Part shown: in pieces, positions 31,170 to 42,360 of the stretch
Layout: every line of letters starts with the position of its first letter
Position numbering within the stretch: the first letter of the stretch is position 1
DNA from: Arion vulgaris
Taxonomy: Eukaryota; Mollusca; Gastropoda; Stylommatophora; Arionidae
Reading direction: 5' to 3'
Assembly: GCA_020796225.1 (NCBI GenBank)
Contig: CM036759.1
Location: 20,161,813-20,225,812, forward strand
DNA: 64,000 nucleotides
The notes under the pieces: model-generated
What the model saw: only the letters and a program-made list of their open reading frames with translations
Databases searched by the model: none
What the model was told of the DNA's origin: nothing
Position numbers and translations under genes: made by a program

Positions 31170-31316
31170 AGTAATATCATTTGATATCACATGCCTTTAA
31201 ACTTCAATACATCGATGTATTAGACAAATGAAGGTATTAATATCATTTGGTATCACACGCACTTTAAACTTCAATACATCGATGTATTAGACAAATGAAG
31301 GTATTAATATCATTAG
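31170..31316. repeat. About 68-bp tandem duplication with palindrome
   Basis: Two copies containing AATACATCGATGTATT, a 16-bp perfect palindrome, followed by AGACAAATGAAGGTATTAAT. Confidence 0.9.
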
Positions 31317-31495
31317 ATCGATGCGTAATTTTAATTGGGTATCATTTCGGTTAACTTGTGTTGCTTTCTTAGTCTGTACGCATAGACGCCCATACGTTAA
31401 GACAAGCCATTTTCCCCATCCCTGGAAATATCTTTATGCAAATAATTGTGATTAAATGTTACAAATTAACTACGGTTTAAACATTTGTAATTGGC

Positions 31496-31655
31496 TAAAG
31501 TCGGATGACGTGTCCTAAACGTGTAGAAATCTATGCGTTTAGGGGCCTACCAAACCAATGTGCAACGTATACACCTTCTTGGCACAGATCAGACATATCA
31601 CGAAGAGTAATTAAAATTGGGCTCTAAAGAACGAAAGCAAAGAAGAAGAAGAAGA
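31496..31655 (+). mobile_element. SINE family D, 5'-truncated
   Basis: CGTGTCCTAAACGTGTAGAA, TATGCGTTTAGGGGCCTACC and GTAATTAAAATTG, then AAAGAAGAAGAAGAAG. It aligns with both ends of 57070-57530, which carries an extra insert. The (GAA)n tail is like SINE B. Confidence 0.8.
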
Positions 31656-31889
31656 AGGAAAAACATTTGTAAGATGTTACTAGTTCAAACAAAAAAGGGT
31701 GGAGACTGCAGAAACTATAGTACTTTGTTTTTACGTGTTTTGCTAGTTCAAACACTGGGCTTGCAATCGAAACTTGATCTGAATCTGGTCTTCTCTATTT
31801 CTGCCTAGTGAATTATCAATTAAATTTGAGAACTTTATTTTCCTCATTTGCTAGTCTTCAGAATATATGCTATATCGAACAATATTTTC

Positions 31890-32740
31890 TCTTTATTATA
31901 TACATGGATAGTATCACCAAAATAGATGAAACATCACTCAACGCAGACCAACAAAATGAACTGCTCTTTGCTGACGACCAGTGTTTATTCCATAAAAATA
32001 TTGAATAGCTTCAAGAACACATACACTTACTCAACAATAGTTGCCTCAAATACAACATGAAGATCAACATTCAAAAGACAGAAGTCATGACTATAAGCAG
32101 AGAACATAAAGATATCAACATATAAATAAATGACTAAACGCTAAAGCAGGTGAGAGAATTCAAATACCTTGAAGTATCTTCACATCTGATAGTAGACTGG
32201 ACAGAGAGATCGAAACTAGAATCCAGCAAACCAACAACATTACATACCAGCTTACCCCAATCTTGAAGCACCCAGTAAATCCAGTAGAGACTAAAAGACA
32301 GATTATAAATGCAATCTTTATACCAACACTGTGCTACCAGAGCCAAACATGGCACTAACAAAAGAACAAGAAAGGAAAATTACCACATGCGAAATGAGAT
32401 GCCTGAGGAAAGCAGTAAATAAAACAAGAAGAGACCATATAAGAAATGAGGAAATTAGAAGAACAGTCGGAACAACACCTGCTGTTAGATTTATTGAACA
32501 ACAGAGACTCAAATGGTTTGGCAACTTGATCAGAATGAACCCGAATACACCAGTTGCAAGAGCGTACAACCTGAAAATGGAATCATCAAGAGGAAGGGCA
32601 GACCAAGAAAAGATGGGTTGATGGAGTTACAGACATCTTAAAACTCCACAATACCACACCATATCAAGCGACCGAGCGTGCATTATCTCGGAAACCGATC
32701 ATCAGTTAAACCTGCTTACGCCTAGCGGCAAAAAAGCAGA
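31890..32740 (+). mobile_element. RTE-like LINE, RT and C-terminus, frameshifted
   Basis: Plus strand: NADQQNELLFADDQCLFHKN (RT active site FADD near 31970), KYNMKINIQKTEVMTISRE, TLKQVREFKYL, then at 32331-32621 an open 96-codon frame TTCEMRCLRKAVNKTRRDHI...RFIEQQRLKWFGNLIRMNPN and a GRADQEK basic end. At least four breaks. The Met starts are not biological. Confidence 0.85.
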
Positions 32741-33097
32741 GAAGGACAAAAGAAAGAAAGAACAATATAGTGTATTCTTGTTGTACTTGATTGCGGTAGA
32801 AAATATCACTTTACAGATACCTACAAATATTAATATTGATATTGTAATACGTGTAAATCCTGTTACCAGAAACAATTGAGCTCAACGGTTCATACCCAAA
32901 AACCAAGCAGATCCGGATTTCTTGAAGTTTCTTGGTCTATCTGGATCTTGCATGTGTTCAGGTACAGATAGGGAATGTCTGACCATAGCTCCGTACAGTC
33001 CATACTCCGCCATGATAGAGCTGCGACCCCACGTTTTCTCTGTCTTTCTCCATTTAGCTCTTCTGTTTTGGAACCAAACCTACAGAATCATAATGCA

Positions 33098-33098
<1 letters not shown>
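32741..33098. other. Intergenic DNA
   Basis: Nothing recognised. Confidence 0.4.

Positions 33099-33158
<60 letters not shown>
33099..33158. repeat. (AT)n microsatellite, about 29 units
   Basis: Uninterrupted AT dinucleotides. The ORF across it translates to Ile-Tyr repeats and is spurious. Confidence 0.97.
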
Positions 33159-33162
<4 letters not shown>

Positions 33163-33925
33163 AACTAAAGGATTTTATGAGCATGTTATTTAACATATAC
33201 TAAGAATAGAATAAATGTTATATATATTCTTGTTGGCATATATGATGTTGTGATTTATCATATTTGCACGAAGAAAGAAACTTATCACATGTTTTTGTGT
33301 AAACACTGTTCGATCGAATCTGACCGGATTTTTCTGTGTTCTATACCGACGCTGTTTATAAAAGACAGGACTTAGTGAAGCTTTTTCTTTGAAGAGCTAG
33401 CTAGTTGTGTTCTTCAGAACGCGCGTCTGTACGACTAGGCATTGCGTCCGTAAGAAATAAGTTTGTGGTTCGAATCTATATGGTATATTTTTTCTCCGGA
33501 AACCCTAATACGTGTTCACTGTCTATTAACATATACTGTAAACATAACATGTGCGATGATAGTGAAATGAAAGATAATTAGAGTTGGCGTGTAGAGATGG
33601 TGAGTTTATCTATTGTAAATTGGAACATGTCACACAGATATTCTCTAGATTATTATTAACAAACACATCAGAACACACATATTTTCTTAGTATACACAAA
33701 AGGCTACAAAAGTTCTGCTAGCCATCTTTCTTCCCCCCAAAGCGTGACAAGTTCAGCAAATCAATGCAGCGGGAACATTTAATTCAATGTTGCTGATGGT
33801 AAAGACTTCCGATCGCGTGTGAGATGCATGGCGTGTCTGCGAAGGGTTGGTTCCACAACAGAATTTAATTTTTACCGGAAATGGAAATAGCTAATCATGA
33901 AAATGATTTCAGTCTGGTACCAGTG
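33159..33925. other. AT-rich DNA with SINE remnant
   Basis: 33413-33500 (+) has a tRNA-like B box TTGTGGTTCGAATCTATATG after ACTAGGCATTGCGTCCGTAA, comparable with the minus-strand SINE head at 12535-12650. The rest shows no gene. Confidence 0.45.
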
Positions 33926-33929
33926 ACGG

Positions 33930-35550
33930 ACATTGTTTTTGCAGAGACTGCTAGTATCATTGTTTTTTGCAGAGACTGCTAGTATCATTGTTTTTGCAAA
34001 GACTTATATTATTGTTCTTTGTCAGAGACTGCTAGTATTCCAGATTAGTTATTGACAGAGACTGATATCAGACTAGTATCATATTGTGTTTATTATGACA
34101 GAGACTGTAGTATTATTGTTTTTTAGGACTGTTAGTATCATTGTTTTTACAGAGACTGTTAGTCATTGTTTTTCAGAGACTGCTAGATTATTGTTTTTCA
34201 GAGACTGTAGATCATTGTTTTTGTAGAGACTGTTAGCATCATTGTTTTTACAGAAACTGCTAGTATATTGTTTTTCAGAGACTAGTAGTATCATTGTTTT
34301 TCAGAGACTGCTAGTATCATTGTTTTTGCAGAGACTGCTAGTATATTGTTTTTACAGAGACTTAGTATTATTGTTTTTACAGAGACTACTAGTATTATTG
34401 TTTTTGCAGAGACTGTAGTATTATTGTTTTTACAGAGACTGCTAGTATATTGTTTTTGCAGAGACTGCTAGTATCATTGTTTTTCAGAGACTACTAGTAT
34501 CATTGTTTTTACAGAGACTCTAGTATCATTGTTTTTGCAGAGACTGCTAGTATCATTGTTTTTACAGAGACTCTAGTATCATTGTTTTTACAGAGACTGC
34601 TAGTATCATTGTTTTTGCAGAGACTACTAGTATCATTGTTTTTACAGAGACTTACTAGTATCATTGTTTTTACAGAGACTACTAGTATCATTGTTTTTAC
34701 AGAGACTACTAGTATTATTGTTTTTTACAGAGACTACTAGTATTATTGTTTTTACAGAGACTACTAGTATTATTGTTTTTACAGAGACTGCTAGTATTAT
34801 TGTTTTTACAGAGACTACTAGTATCATTGTTTTTCAGAGACTACTAGTATCATTGTTTTTACAGAGACTACTAGTATCATTGTTTTTGCAGAGACTCTTA
34901 GTATCATTGTTTTTCGAGACTACTAGTATCATTGTTTTTTACAGAGACTACTAGTATCATTGTTTTTTGCAGAGACTACTAGTATCATTGTTTTTACAGA
35001 GACTACTAGTATCATTGTTTTTACAGAGACTCTTAGTATCATTGTTTTTGCAGAGACTATAGTATCATTGTTTTTTACAGAGACTGCTAGTATCATTGTT
35101 TTTGCAGAGACTGTAGTATCATTGTTTTTTGCAGAGACTGCTAGTATATTTGTTTTTACAGAGACTGTTAGTATTATTGTTTTTACAGAGACTGTTAGTA
35201 TTATTGTTTTTTCAGAACTCTAGATATTGATACTTGTTAACAGACTTTAGTATATTGTTTTTGAGCTAGAGACTTAGTATATTGTTTTTACAGAGACGTT
35301 ATCATTTTTTTTCAGAGACTGTTAGTATTGTTGTTTTTTACAGAGACTGTTAGTATCATTGTTTTTTACAGAGACTGTTAGTATTATTGTTTTTTACAGA
35401 GACTGTTAGTATCATTGTTTTTTACAGAGACTGTTAGTATTATTGTTTTTTGCAGAGACTGTTAGTATTATTGTTTTTTACAGAGACTGTTAGTATTATT
35501 GTTTTTTACAGAGACTGTTAGTATTATTGTTTTTTACAGAGACTGTTAGT
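33930..35550. repeat. Long 25-28-bp minisatellite array (about 60 units)
   Basis: Consensus GACTACTAGTATCATTGTTT plus TTACAGA, nominally 27 bp. Unit length drifts by small indels, more so at 33930-34450 and 35220-35310. Units at 34640-35200 and 35320-35550 are more uniform. Several ORFs on both strands (34509-35223) arise from the near-codon periodicity (SIIVFTETT) and are not genes. Confidence 0.95.
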
Positions 35551-35562
35551 ATTAAATGTACT
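35551..35562. repeat. SINE B target-site duplication, copy 1
   Basis: ATTAAATGTACT versus ATTAAATTTACT at 35817-35828: 11 of 12 identical. Confidence 0.8.
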
Positions 35563-35816
35563 ACTTCTTTATCGAACGCTCAATATTGATCACTTGTTAA
35601 CAACACTTTGTGATTTGTATGTGATCCGAGCCTAAGAGCAATTGTACATTGTGCCAGTTATGCGAATACAAGTAGGTCATCACATCCAATTTTTCCGACG
35701 CTTTTATTTACTAGGTAGCTTCCCTAGGCCCCTACCTCAGTCGCCTCTTACGGTCTTGTAGATCGCAGTGTTACTATTCTTTGCTCCACAAGAGAGCCCG
35801 GCAACACACGTGCGAA
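35563..35816 (-). mobile_element. SINE family B
   Basis: Inverted copy of the family: AGAGGCGACTGAGGTAGGGG, CGGAAAAATTGGATGTGATG and the opening GCACGTGTGTTGCCGGGCTC on the minus strand. It adjoins the end of the 27-bp array. Confidence 0.9.
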
Positions 35817-36014
35817 ATTAAATTTACTGCTCGTGGGAATAAAGTAATTTCTACAACCTGCACATCTTACTGTTATTTTTTTGTTATCGAAGTCATTGTT
35901 CGTGTCTTCACATTTGTAATAACCGATTCTCAAGTCTATTCAAATCTCCAATCTAAACCATTTAGTCACAAATGTTTTCTTCGTTTCAATGTAACACATT
36001 TGTAAATCTGTGTC

Positions 36015-36552
36015 TATGAGAGAGCGAGAGATTTTATGTGCGTGTGTCTGTGTTCGTGTGTCTATGAGAGAGCGAGAGAATTTATGTGCGTGTGTCTGTG
36101 TGCGTGTTCTATGAGTTTATGTGTGTGTCTGTGTGTGTCTAGAGAGCAGAGAGTTTGACGTGTGTTGTGCGTGTCCTGAGAGAGCGAAGATTGGTGTGTC
36201 TGTGTTCGTGTGTCTATGAGAGAGCGAGAGAGTTTATGTGCGTGTGTCTGTGTGCGTGTGCCTATGAGAGAGCGAGAGAGTTTATGTGCGTGTGTCTGTG
36301 TTCGTGTGTCTATGAGAGAGCGAGAGAGTTTATGTGCGTGTGTCTGTGTGCGTGTGTCTATGAGAGGCGAGAGATGTATGTGCGTGTGTCTGTGTGCGTG
36401 TGTCTATGAGAGAGTTTATGTGCGTGTGTCTGTGTGCGTGCGTCTATGAGAAAGCGAGAGAGTTTATGGGCGTGTGTCTGTGTGTGTTGTGAGAGAGTTT
36501 GCGTGTGCTGTGTGTGTGTGTCTATGTGAGAGAGTTTATGTGCGTGTGTCTA

Positions 36553-36586
<34 letters not shown>

Positions 36587-36595
36587 GGAGAGAAA
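36015..36595. repeat. About 48-bp minisatellite grading into (GA)n
   Basis: Units of TGTGCGTGTGTCTGTGTTCG then TGTCTATGAGAGAGCGAGAG, about 11 copies of variable length, ending in a GA run (36547-36592). Strongly G/T/A biased on the plus strand. Overlapping ORFs in two frames are repeat artefacts. Confidence 0.93.
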
Positions 36596-36831
36596 TTGAC
36601 AGTGTTTCTATGAAAGAAAACACAGAATACAATTAACTATAGTTGTTGGTTTTTTGTTATGCATTCATCTAGTTTCCGTTTTGACAGCTTTTTCTGTTGA
36701 CATTGTCAAAACAATGCATCTGCAGAAGAATTTGTGAAACTTATAAGATCTCTAGTTAATTAGAAGAGTTGGATGAAGGAATATGGTATTCACAAAGCTC
36801 TTTCATTTCTATCTTTTGATAACATTTTTCT

Positions 36832-37046
36832 CCTTTCATATCTCTATATGCGTCTATATCCCTTATGTTTAATCGACATTCATATCTCTATATGCGTCTA
36901 TATCCCTTATGTTTAATCGACATTCATATCTCTATATGTGTCTATATTACGTATGTTTGTCGACATTCATATCTCTATATGTGTCTATATCACTTATGTT
37001 TGTCGACATTCATATCTCTATATGCGTCTATATCACTTATGTTTCA
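36832..37046. repeat. 43/44-bp minisatellite, five units
   Basis: Units CATATCTCTATATGCGTCTA then TATCCCTTATGTTTAATCGA. Later units have TTGTCGA in place of TTAATCGA. Confidence 0.93.
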
Positions 37047-37274
37047 AACTGCGAGCTAGTAATAGTGCTCTCGCATGTTTTAATTTCGAGTAAAAGGGTC
37101 GATGTGGACTGATTGTCGAATATTTTTTATTTAACCTCGGAAAGAAAGAGAACCATGCCATAATAACAAGCATATAACTGCTCAAGCAACTAGGCCACCT
37201 GATCTTTACAATTATATGTATATATATGGCCTTTTTCGTCTTACAGATGGTCAATTGGCAAATATTTTACTGTG

Positions 37275-37950
37275 ACAACTTCTGAGCTTTCGCTTTTCTC
37301 TCTTGTCGTTCAGCTCATACATAAGTCTCTTCTCAAAAGACTATGTGCCCTTTCACAATTTGGCTTTCCACACAACTCTGTCATCAGCTAGTTTTTCCCA
37401 TGTGCTGGACCTATAGAAAAATTTGTCATTGAGGCTTTGCAGACATCTTTATATCTGAGCAGTGGTCTGCCCTGGTGCCTCTTCCTCCGAAAGTTCACAG
37501 AACAACATTTGTTTTGGTATGCGACAACTTTCCATTCTTCTCACATACCCCAAAGATCTTAGTCGTCTACTGCTGAGCATGCCCATGATGGAAGGCAGGT
37601 TTGCACGTTGCAGTACTTCAGAGTTGGTTGTCTTGTCGTACCACCTGATGTTCATAATCTTGCGGAGACATCGAAGGAGAAAGATGTTAAGTCTCCTCTC
37701 GTGTCTTGAGTAGACTGTCCATGTTTTTGAGCCCATAGTAATAACTAATTACACAGGCTCGATATATTTGAATCTTCGTCTGCAATGTCAGTTTTGTGTT
37801 ATCCCACGCTTGCTTTGATAGTTTGCCGAATGTAGTAGCCGTACTTCCTACACGAGCGTTGATTTCTTCATCAAGAGAAAGGCTGGCAGTGACCATGGAC
37901 CCAAGATAGCAGAATTTTTGAACTGGTGTTAGATGGTTGCGATTTAAAGT
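37275..37950 (-). mobile_element. RTE-like LINE 'A', C-terminal half
   Basis: Minus strand: FCYLGSMVTASLSLDEEINA, TTFGKLSKQAWDNTKLTLQT, a Y-YYG-KNM block, then (37449-37736) RRLNIFLLRCLRKIMNIRWY, NSEVLQRANLPSIMGML and LRSLGYVRRM. The untranslated-looking remainder matches 17996-18281. One frame shift lies near 37690. The RT core is absent. Confidence 0.88.
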
Positions 37951-38129
37951 GATATTTATTAAAAGATGTATATAATCAAAAAGATAATATAGGTAAACTG
38001 CTTCCCTGATTAGAACTTATACCAAATGTTATTCTGAGAATTATCCTTGATCTCTACCTTGTTCTCATACTCAAATACTCTCTTTAAATAAATATATATA
38101 TATATATATATCCACCCCGTGTTAGAATT
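37951..38129. other. AT-rich DNA with (TA)n
   Basis: TA dinucleotides at 38091-38112. Otherwise nothing. Confidence 0.6.
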
Positions 38130-38945
38130 ATATTTCGCTAATGACATCGCACTTCTATCTCACACACATATAGAGACATGCAGGAAAAGACAATTGCGAG
38201 ATCTTAGCCAATATAGTCAGAGAGTTGGGATGAAAATCATTTAGATGAAAACACAAGTAATGACTCTGAACAAGGTAACCCCAGCATCAGTGAAACTAGA
38301 AGATAAAATTCTTCCAAAAACAATTCCTTTCAAATATCTTGAAAGTGTTAACAGACACGAAGAATCAGCTGGATTTGATATTAAGCGCAGCCTGCGTAAG
38401 CGCGAAGTTTATTCATGAGCCTTCAGGCTGTCTGGAAATCAGCCCAATACTTTATCATAACTAACATTAATATTATAACAGAAGTTGTATGTTATCAACT
38501 TAACGAATGAGAATGTTGGAGAAAGACATAACAAGATATATTGAAACTTTCCACGTTCCATATAACTTGTCTGCGAAAGATGTAACGCGCCTCATGACCA
38601 GAAACTATCTTTGACCTAAAACTGCTTCCGCAGTGCCAATAAGATAATTTGAGCACCATCAACCAAAAGAGAAGCTGAAGATTGATCGAAAATGGGATAC
38701 TGATAGAAACTAACTCTGACACGAAAACTGTTTGTAGTGTGGTCTTCATATTGTCTATCTATCTTTTCTTGGTCTTCCTTAGCTCTAGTACCTGATCTCT
38801 TTTTATGGAGTTTGACACCAGAGGGTAAACCAAAACGTGGAAGACTCAAAACGACAAAGAAGAGAACAGTATAAAAGAACTGAAAGACATGAATCCCAGT
38901 TGAAACACAATACAGGGAACGACAAAAAAGAGAGAAAATGACGTG
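38130..38945 (+). mobile_element. RTE-like LINE, RT to C-terminus, very decayed
   Basis: Plus strand: LYFANDIALLSHTYRDMQEK, where the RT FADD has become FAND, then MKTQVMTLNKVTPASVKLED, IPFKYLESVNRHEES, a degenerate ECWRKT..LSTFHITCL block and TPEGKPKRGRLKTTKKRTV near 38810-38880. An antisense piece of another LINE interrupts at about 38700-38805. Confidence 0.78.
38700..38805 (-). mobile_element. Antisense LINE 3' fragment inside another LINE
   Basis: Minus strand reads KKRSGTRAKEDQEKIDRQYE, which corresponds to KMRSGTRAKGRPRKDG at 61705-61745 (+). It sits within the plus-strand LINE between its IENGIL and TPEGKPKRGR segments. Confidence 0.65.
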
Positions 38946-39155
38946 CATTTGTTACTACCATACATTAGTATATACAACAAACAAAATGAAGGAAAAAAGA
39001 CCACAAGACCGACCAAGACAACGATTCAGAGATAACATTGAAGCAGGCCTAGAAGTAATAGGAATCGACAATTTAAAAGAGAAGGCAGGAAATAGAAACG
39101 AATGTAGACAGATCATATCTGAAGCAATGAACCACACACGCTCGAAATGCTGATA
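38946..39155 (+). mobile_element. LINE C-terminal fragment
   Basis: A 71-codon frame: KEKRPQDRPRQRFRDNIEAG, LEVIGIDNLKEKAGNRNECR and QIISEAMNHTRSKC. This is the GRPR..R..D.I....L....A.NR..WR ending of a LINE ORF. Confidence 0.75.
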
Positions 39156-39768
39156 AAGATTATATCTATATAAATAACTCCTAATTAATGTAATATAAAA
39201 TTAACTCTGATGAGATTTGCTGATATATTTTTATGATTAATAATTTTAACTGCTGTTGCTGATATTTATTTCCTTCTCTATAGGCTGTAATTACATTAAA
39301 TCCCGACGTATTTCATTGTTACTTTTATTATTATTCTGTTAGCTTCCAGTTAATCAATTATATAGATAACTAATCATAGTTTGACATTCCATTATCTAGC
39401 CGTCTAGAACAGATCCTGACATGATTTCATTAGTTTTGTTGGAGAATTATTTCATGTATTTCTTGTGTCGCTTCATATTTGTTTGTTTCCATTGTTCTGC
39501 TGAACCGATTAATTCATTATTGGACATAATCAAGATATCCATTGAACGCTCTGTCTCATAGTCTTTATAATCAGGAAAACTCGTTATAAATTACATGTCC
39601 ATAGAGAATAGCATACCGCATTTGGTGACTATATTATTGAAATATTTAGATAGATGGACAAATGCTGGGAAGGGAAAGGAGGTGTAACCGAACAGGCAAC
39701 CAAAAGTCTACCAAAAAAAAACCCACAATATATTGATTATATTAACCGCAATTAAGTTAGCTACAGGG
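39156..39768. other. AT-rich intergenic DNA
   Basis: Nothing recognised. Confidence 0.4.
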
Positions 39769-39769
39769 T

Positions 39770-39975
39770 CGGCGATAACAGTGATGATAGCACGATGCGC
39801 TAGTGACAAACATAATGTGGGAATTCCTGGGTTCGAGCACAGCTTGTGCCAAAAATTCTTGGTGTACACAGGGTGCGTTGTTGGACTTCGGATTTCCTGA
39901 TCCTTTACTTTGGGGAATCTAAATTACAAGTACTTATGAAGTCGGTATAATGCTTGCCTGAATTGCGAGGGACAA
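39770..39975 (+). mobile_element. tRNA-derived SINE, family E
   Basis: B box CCTGGGTTCGAGCACAGCTT. 3' body GTACTTATGAAGTCGGTATA then TGCCTGAATTGCGAGGGA, shared with 57250-57300 (GAAGTCGGAGAAAATCTGCC, TATGGCGAGGGA). Confidence 0.75.
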
Positions 39976-40187
39976 AGGTGATAAGAAAAGCACAATAATT
40001 GAAAACTTAGCAGTGAAGGAAATGAATGACGCTCGTCTTAATAAAGTAACGAACTCCAGGTCGTTAGTGAGTAAGCATGCGACGTTGTCTCGAACTGAAT
40101 AGTTCATAACTTGTCTTTAGAGATTCTAGATTTGTAGAAGGCACGAATTGCTTGATAAACATCATTAGATGAAAAATTTATAATGAC

Positions 40188-40358
40188 CATGAAATCATCA
40201 TAATTCACATTAGACTGCGTTGAAACCCAGGGTTAGACTACTATGAAATCATCATAATTCACATTAGACTGCGTTGAAACCCAGGATTAGACTACTATGA
40301 AATCATCATAATTCACATTAGACTGCGTTGAAACCCAGGATTAGACTACTATGAAATC
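40188..40358. repeat. 54-bp tandem repeat, three copies
   Basis: Units with GAAATCATCATAATTCACAT at 40191, 40245 and 40299, nearly identical. Confidence 0.95.
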
Positions 40359-40837
40359 AGTCACTGAAGCGACAACCTGATATCATGCGTTTACAGTAAT
40401 AAAAGATTATATTTGATTAAAGTAGCCACACTACTAACGGATTCTTGAACAGAATTGAACTGTGGGTTACACGTTCCGATTACATGCGAATTGAAAAATT
40501 TGAAATTTGATTGTGAACCTCGCTTAATTAAGAGAAAGTTTATAGACACAAACAAAAACTCAGATTTGCCATGTGAGCGACTAATGTCAGAAACTATACA
40601 TATATTGTGATGGTGATAACTTATTAGGAAAACACTTACAGAGAAATATGCCACAATGTGTTGAACTTCTTGAGTGAAAGTACTAAATATATGAAACAAT
40701 AGAAGTCTGCAGAAAAAGATCTGATTTGTTGATACAAAAAGGAATAACTAATTCTCTAACCTAGAGTGTGTGAAACCTGTCAAAGGCTAGGGAAGACAAA
40801 CTAGAATCTTCTTTCTTATTTTCCTTCGAACTCTTCA
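40359..40837. other. AT-rich intergenic DNA
   Basis: A 102-codon minus-strand ORF (40391-40699) has no recognised motif and is probably chance. Confidence 0.35.
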
Positions 40838-41075
40838 TATCGACCACTTCTTAACCACCTTGTCTGATTTGTGTGTGTTCCAAGCCTAAGAGCGATTGTA
40901 AGTTGTGCAAGTTATGCGCCTATAAGTAGACCAGCACATCCGATTTCTGCGATGCTTTTTATTTACTAGGGTACTTTCCTTAAGTCCCTACCTCAGTCCC
41001 CTCTTACGATATGCCGTGTAGGTCGCAGTGGGACTAGTCTTTGCTTCCTTAGGGGCCCGGCACCACACGGGCGAA
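40838..41075 (-). mobile_element. SINE family B
   Basis: Inverted copy with ACTGAGGTAGGGACTTAAGG, CGCAGAAATCGGATGTGCTG and GCCCGTGTGGTGCCGGGCCC on the minus strand. No confident flanking duplication. Confidence 0.88.
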
Positions 41076-41558
41076 ACAATAACCAAATGCTGCAGTTTAT
41101 ATATTGTTTAGACTGTCACATGTTGAGTTGAGTGAACTCAAATACAGTACTGCACTATATACAATGTAAAGACTCTTCTTATGAGGTTGAGCTAATCTAA
41201 ACACGTCACATAACGAAACCGGATGTGCAATGTAGGCAAGCAGCAAAATTATCGTAACTTCGATGTCAATCTAGCATAAAATAATGACATGTATTTGGTT
41301 TAAATCAGGTCAATTTTTTTATAAGTGGGTATACAAGAGCAAACAAAGACAAGGGAAGAAACGTAGAGATTACATCGAATGGAAATAAATACACAAGAGT
41401 AGTGTGTTAGCAACATCTAAAATTATGATGAAATTCACTTTAGATAATTTCACATACTGATACATTCAAAACAATGCTGGGTTACATCAACAATTAAGTA
41501 TAGAGAAAATATAAAACTAGACACTGATATCGACTACTATTAATTAACATCTTCAACT
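41076..41558. other. AT-rich intergenic DNA
   Basis: Nothing recognised. Confidence 0.4.
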
Positions 41559-41559
41559 G

Positions 41560-41905
41560 CTGATGGTGTTGAAGCATGATCCCAACATTCGTCTGGACAT
41601 AATGCACTGTGACGTTATGTCTGCTTCCCTTGTCAACTACCAAGCTCAAGGCCAGATCCACTTAACAAGAGAGGATAACTCTCCAATATATTTCACGATG
41701 ACAGTTACTAAGAGATGAACCCCCCTTAAAGTAACCAGACTTCTGCCACCAATGACAATACAAATGGTTGACACTTCATCACAGCAGTCAAGATTTCCCA
41801 CCAATTCTCAATGATACTTCAACTTAATAGCTGCACACTTCAGCTTATTAAATGATCTCTCAACATGTGCTCGTGCACTGGTAGCTCTCTTTTATAAAGA
41901 CTAAT
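41560..41905 (-). pseudogene. PIF/Harbinger-like transposase relic (C-terminal)
   Basis: Minus strand reads RATSARAHVERSFNKLKCAA near 41830-41890, then YHELVGNLDCC and VSTICIVIGG after small frame changes. The xARxHVERxxxxLK motif is characteristic of DDE_Tnp_4 (Harbinger-type) transposases around the last catalytic acidic residue. Everything N-terminal is missing. Confidence 0.5.
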
Positions 41906-41979
41906 CATCTATTCGAGATGAACCTTGTCATTCAGTAGTGATTGATAACAGTTGCTGTTCAAATGTGTCTTTTTGTATT

Positions 41980-42360
41980 TCATTACACGTCTATTAAGTG
42001 GTCTATGTACTTCATTACACGTCTATTAAGTGGTCGATCATAGGTTTTTGTGTCATTACATTGTCTATTAAGTGCGTTTTTTAAGTAATTTCATTACACG
42101 GGCTATTAACAAGAAAATGTCTATGCATTTCATTACGCTATTAAGTGTCTATGTATTTCATTACACGTCTATTAAGTGGTCTATGTATTTCATTACAGTC
42201 TATTAAGTGGTCTATGTATTTCATTACAGTCTATTAAAGAAAATCAATTTATTCACGTATTGGTCTATGTATTTCATTCATCTACGTTCTATTAAACAAG
42301 ATGTCAAGTATTAACGTCTATAAGTCTTTTCATTAACTCTATTTATGTCATGTTATTAAG
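41980..42360. repeat. About 31-bp degenerate minisatellite
   Basis: Phrase TTCATTACACGTCTATTAAG followed by TGGTCTATGTA recurs about ten times with many indels. Confidence 0.85.

Noticed and set aside
33930..35223. Several ORFs with SIIVFTETT or LCKNNDTSS repeats
   Set aside because: Present on both strands and produced by the 27-bp periodicity. No codon or start evidence.
36155..36449. Overlapping Cys/Arg-rich ORFs
   Set aside because: Artefacts of the ~48-bp TG/GA-rich minisatellite in two frames.
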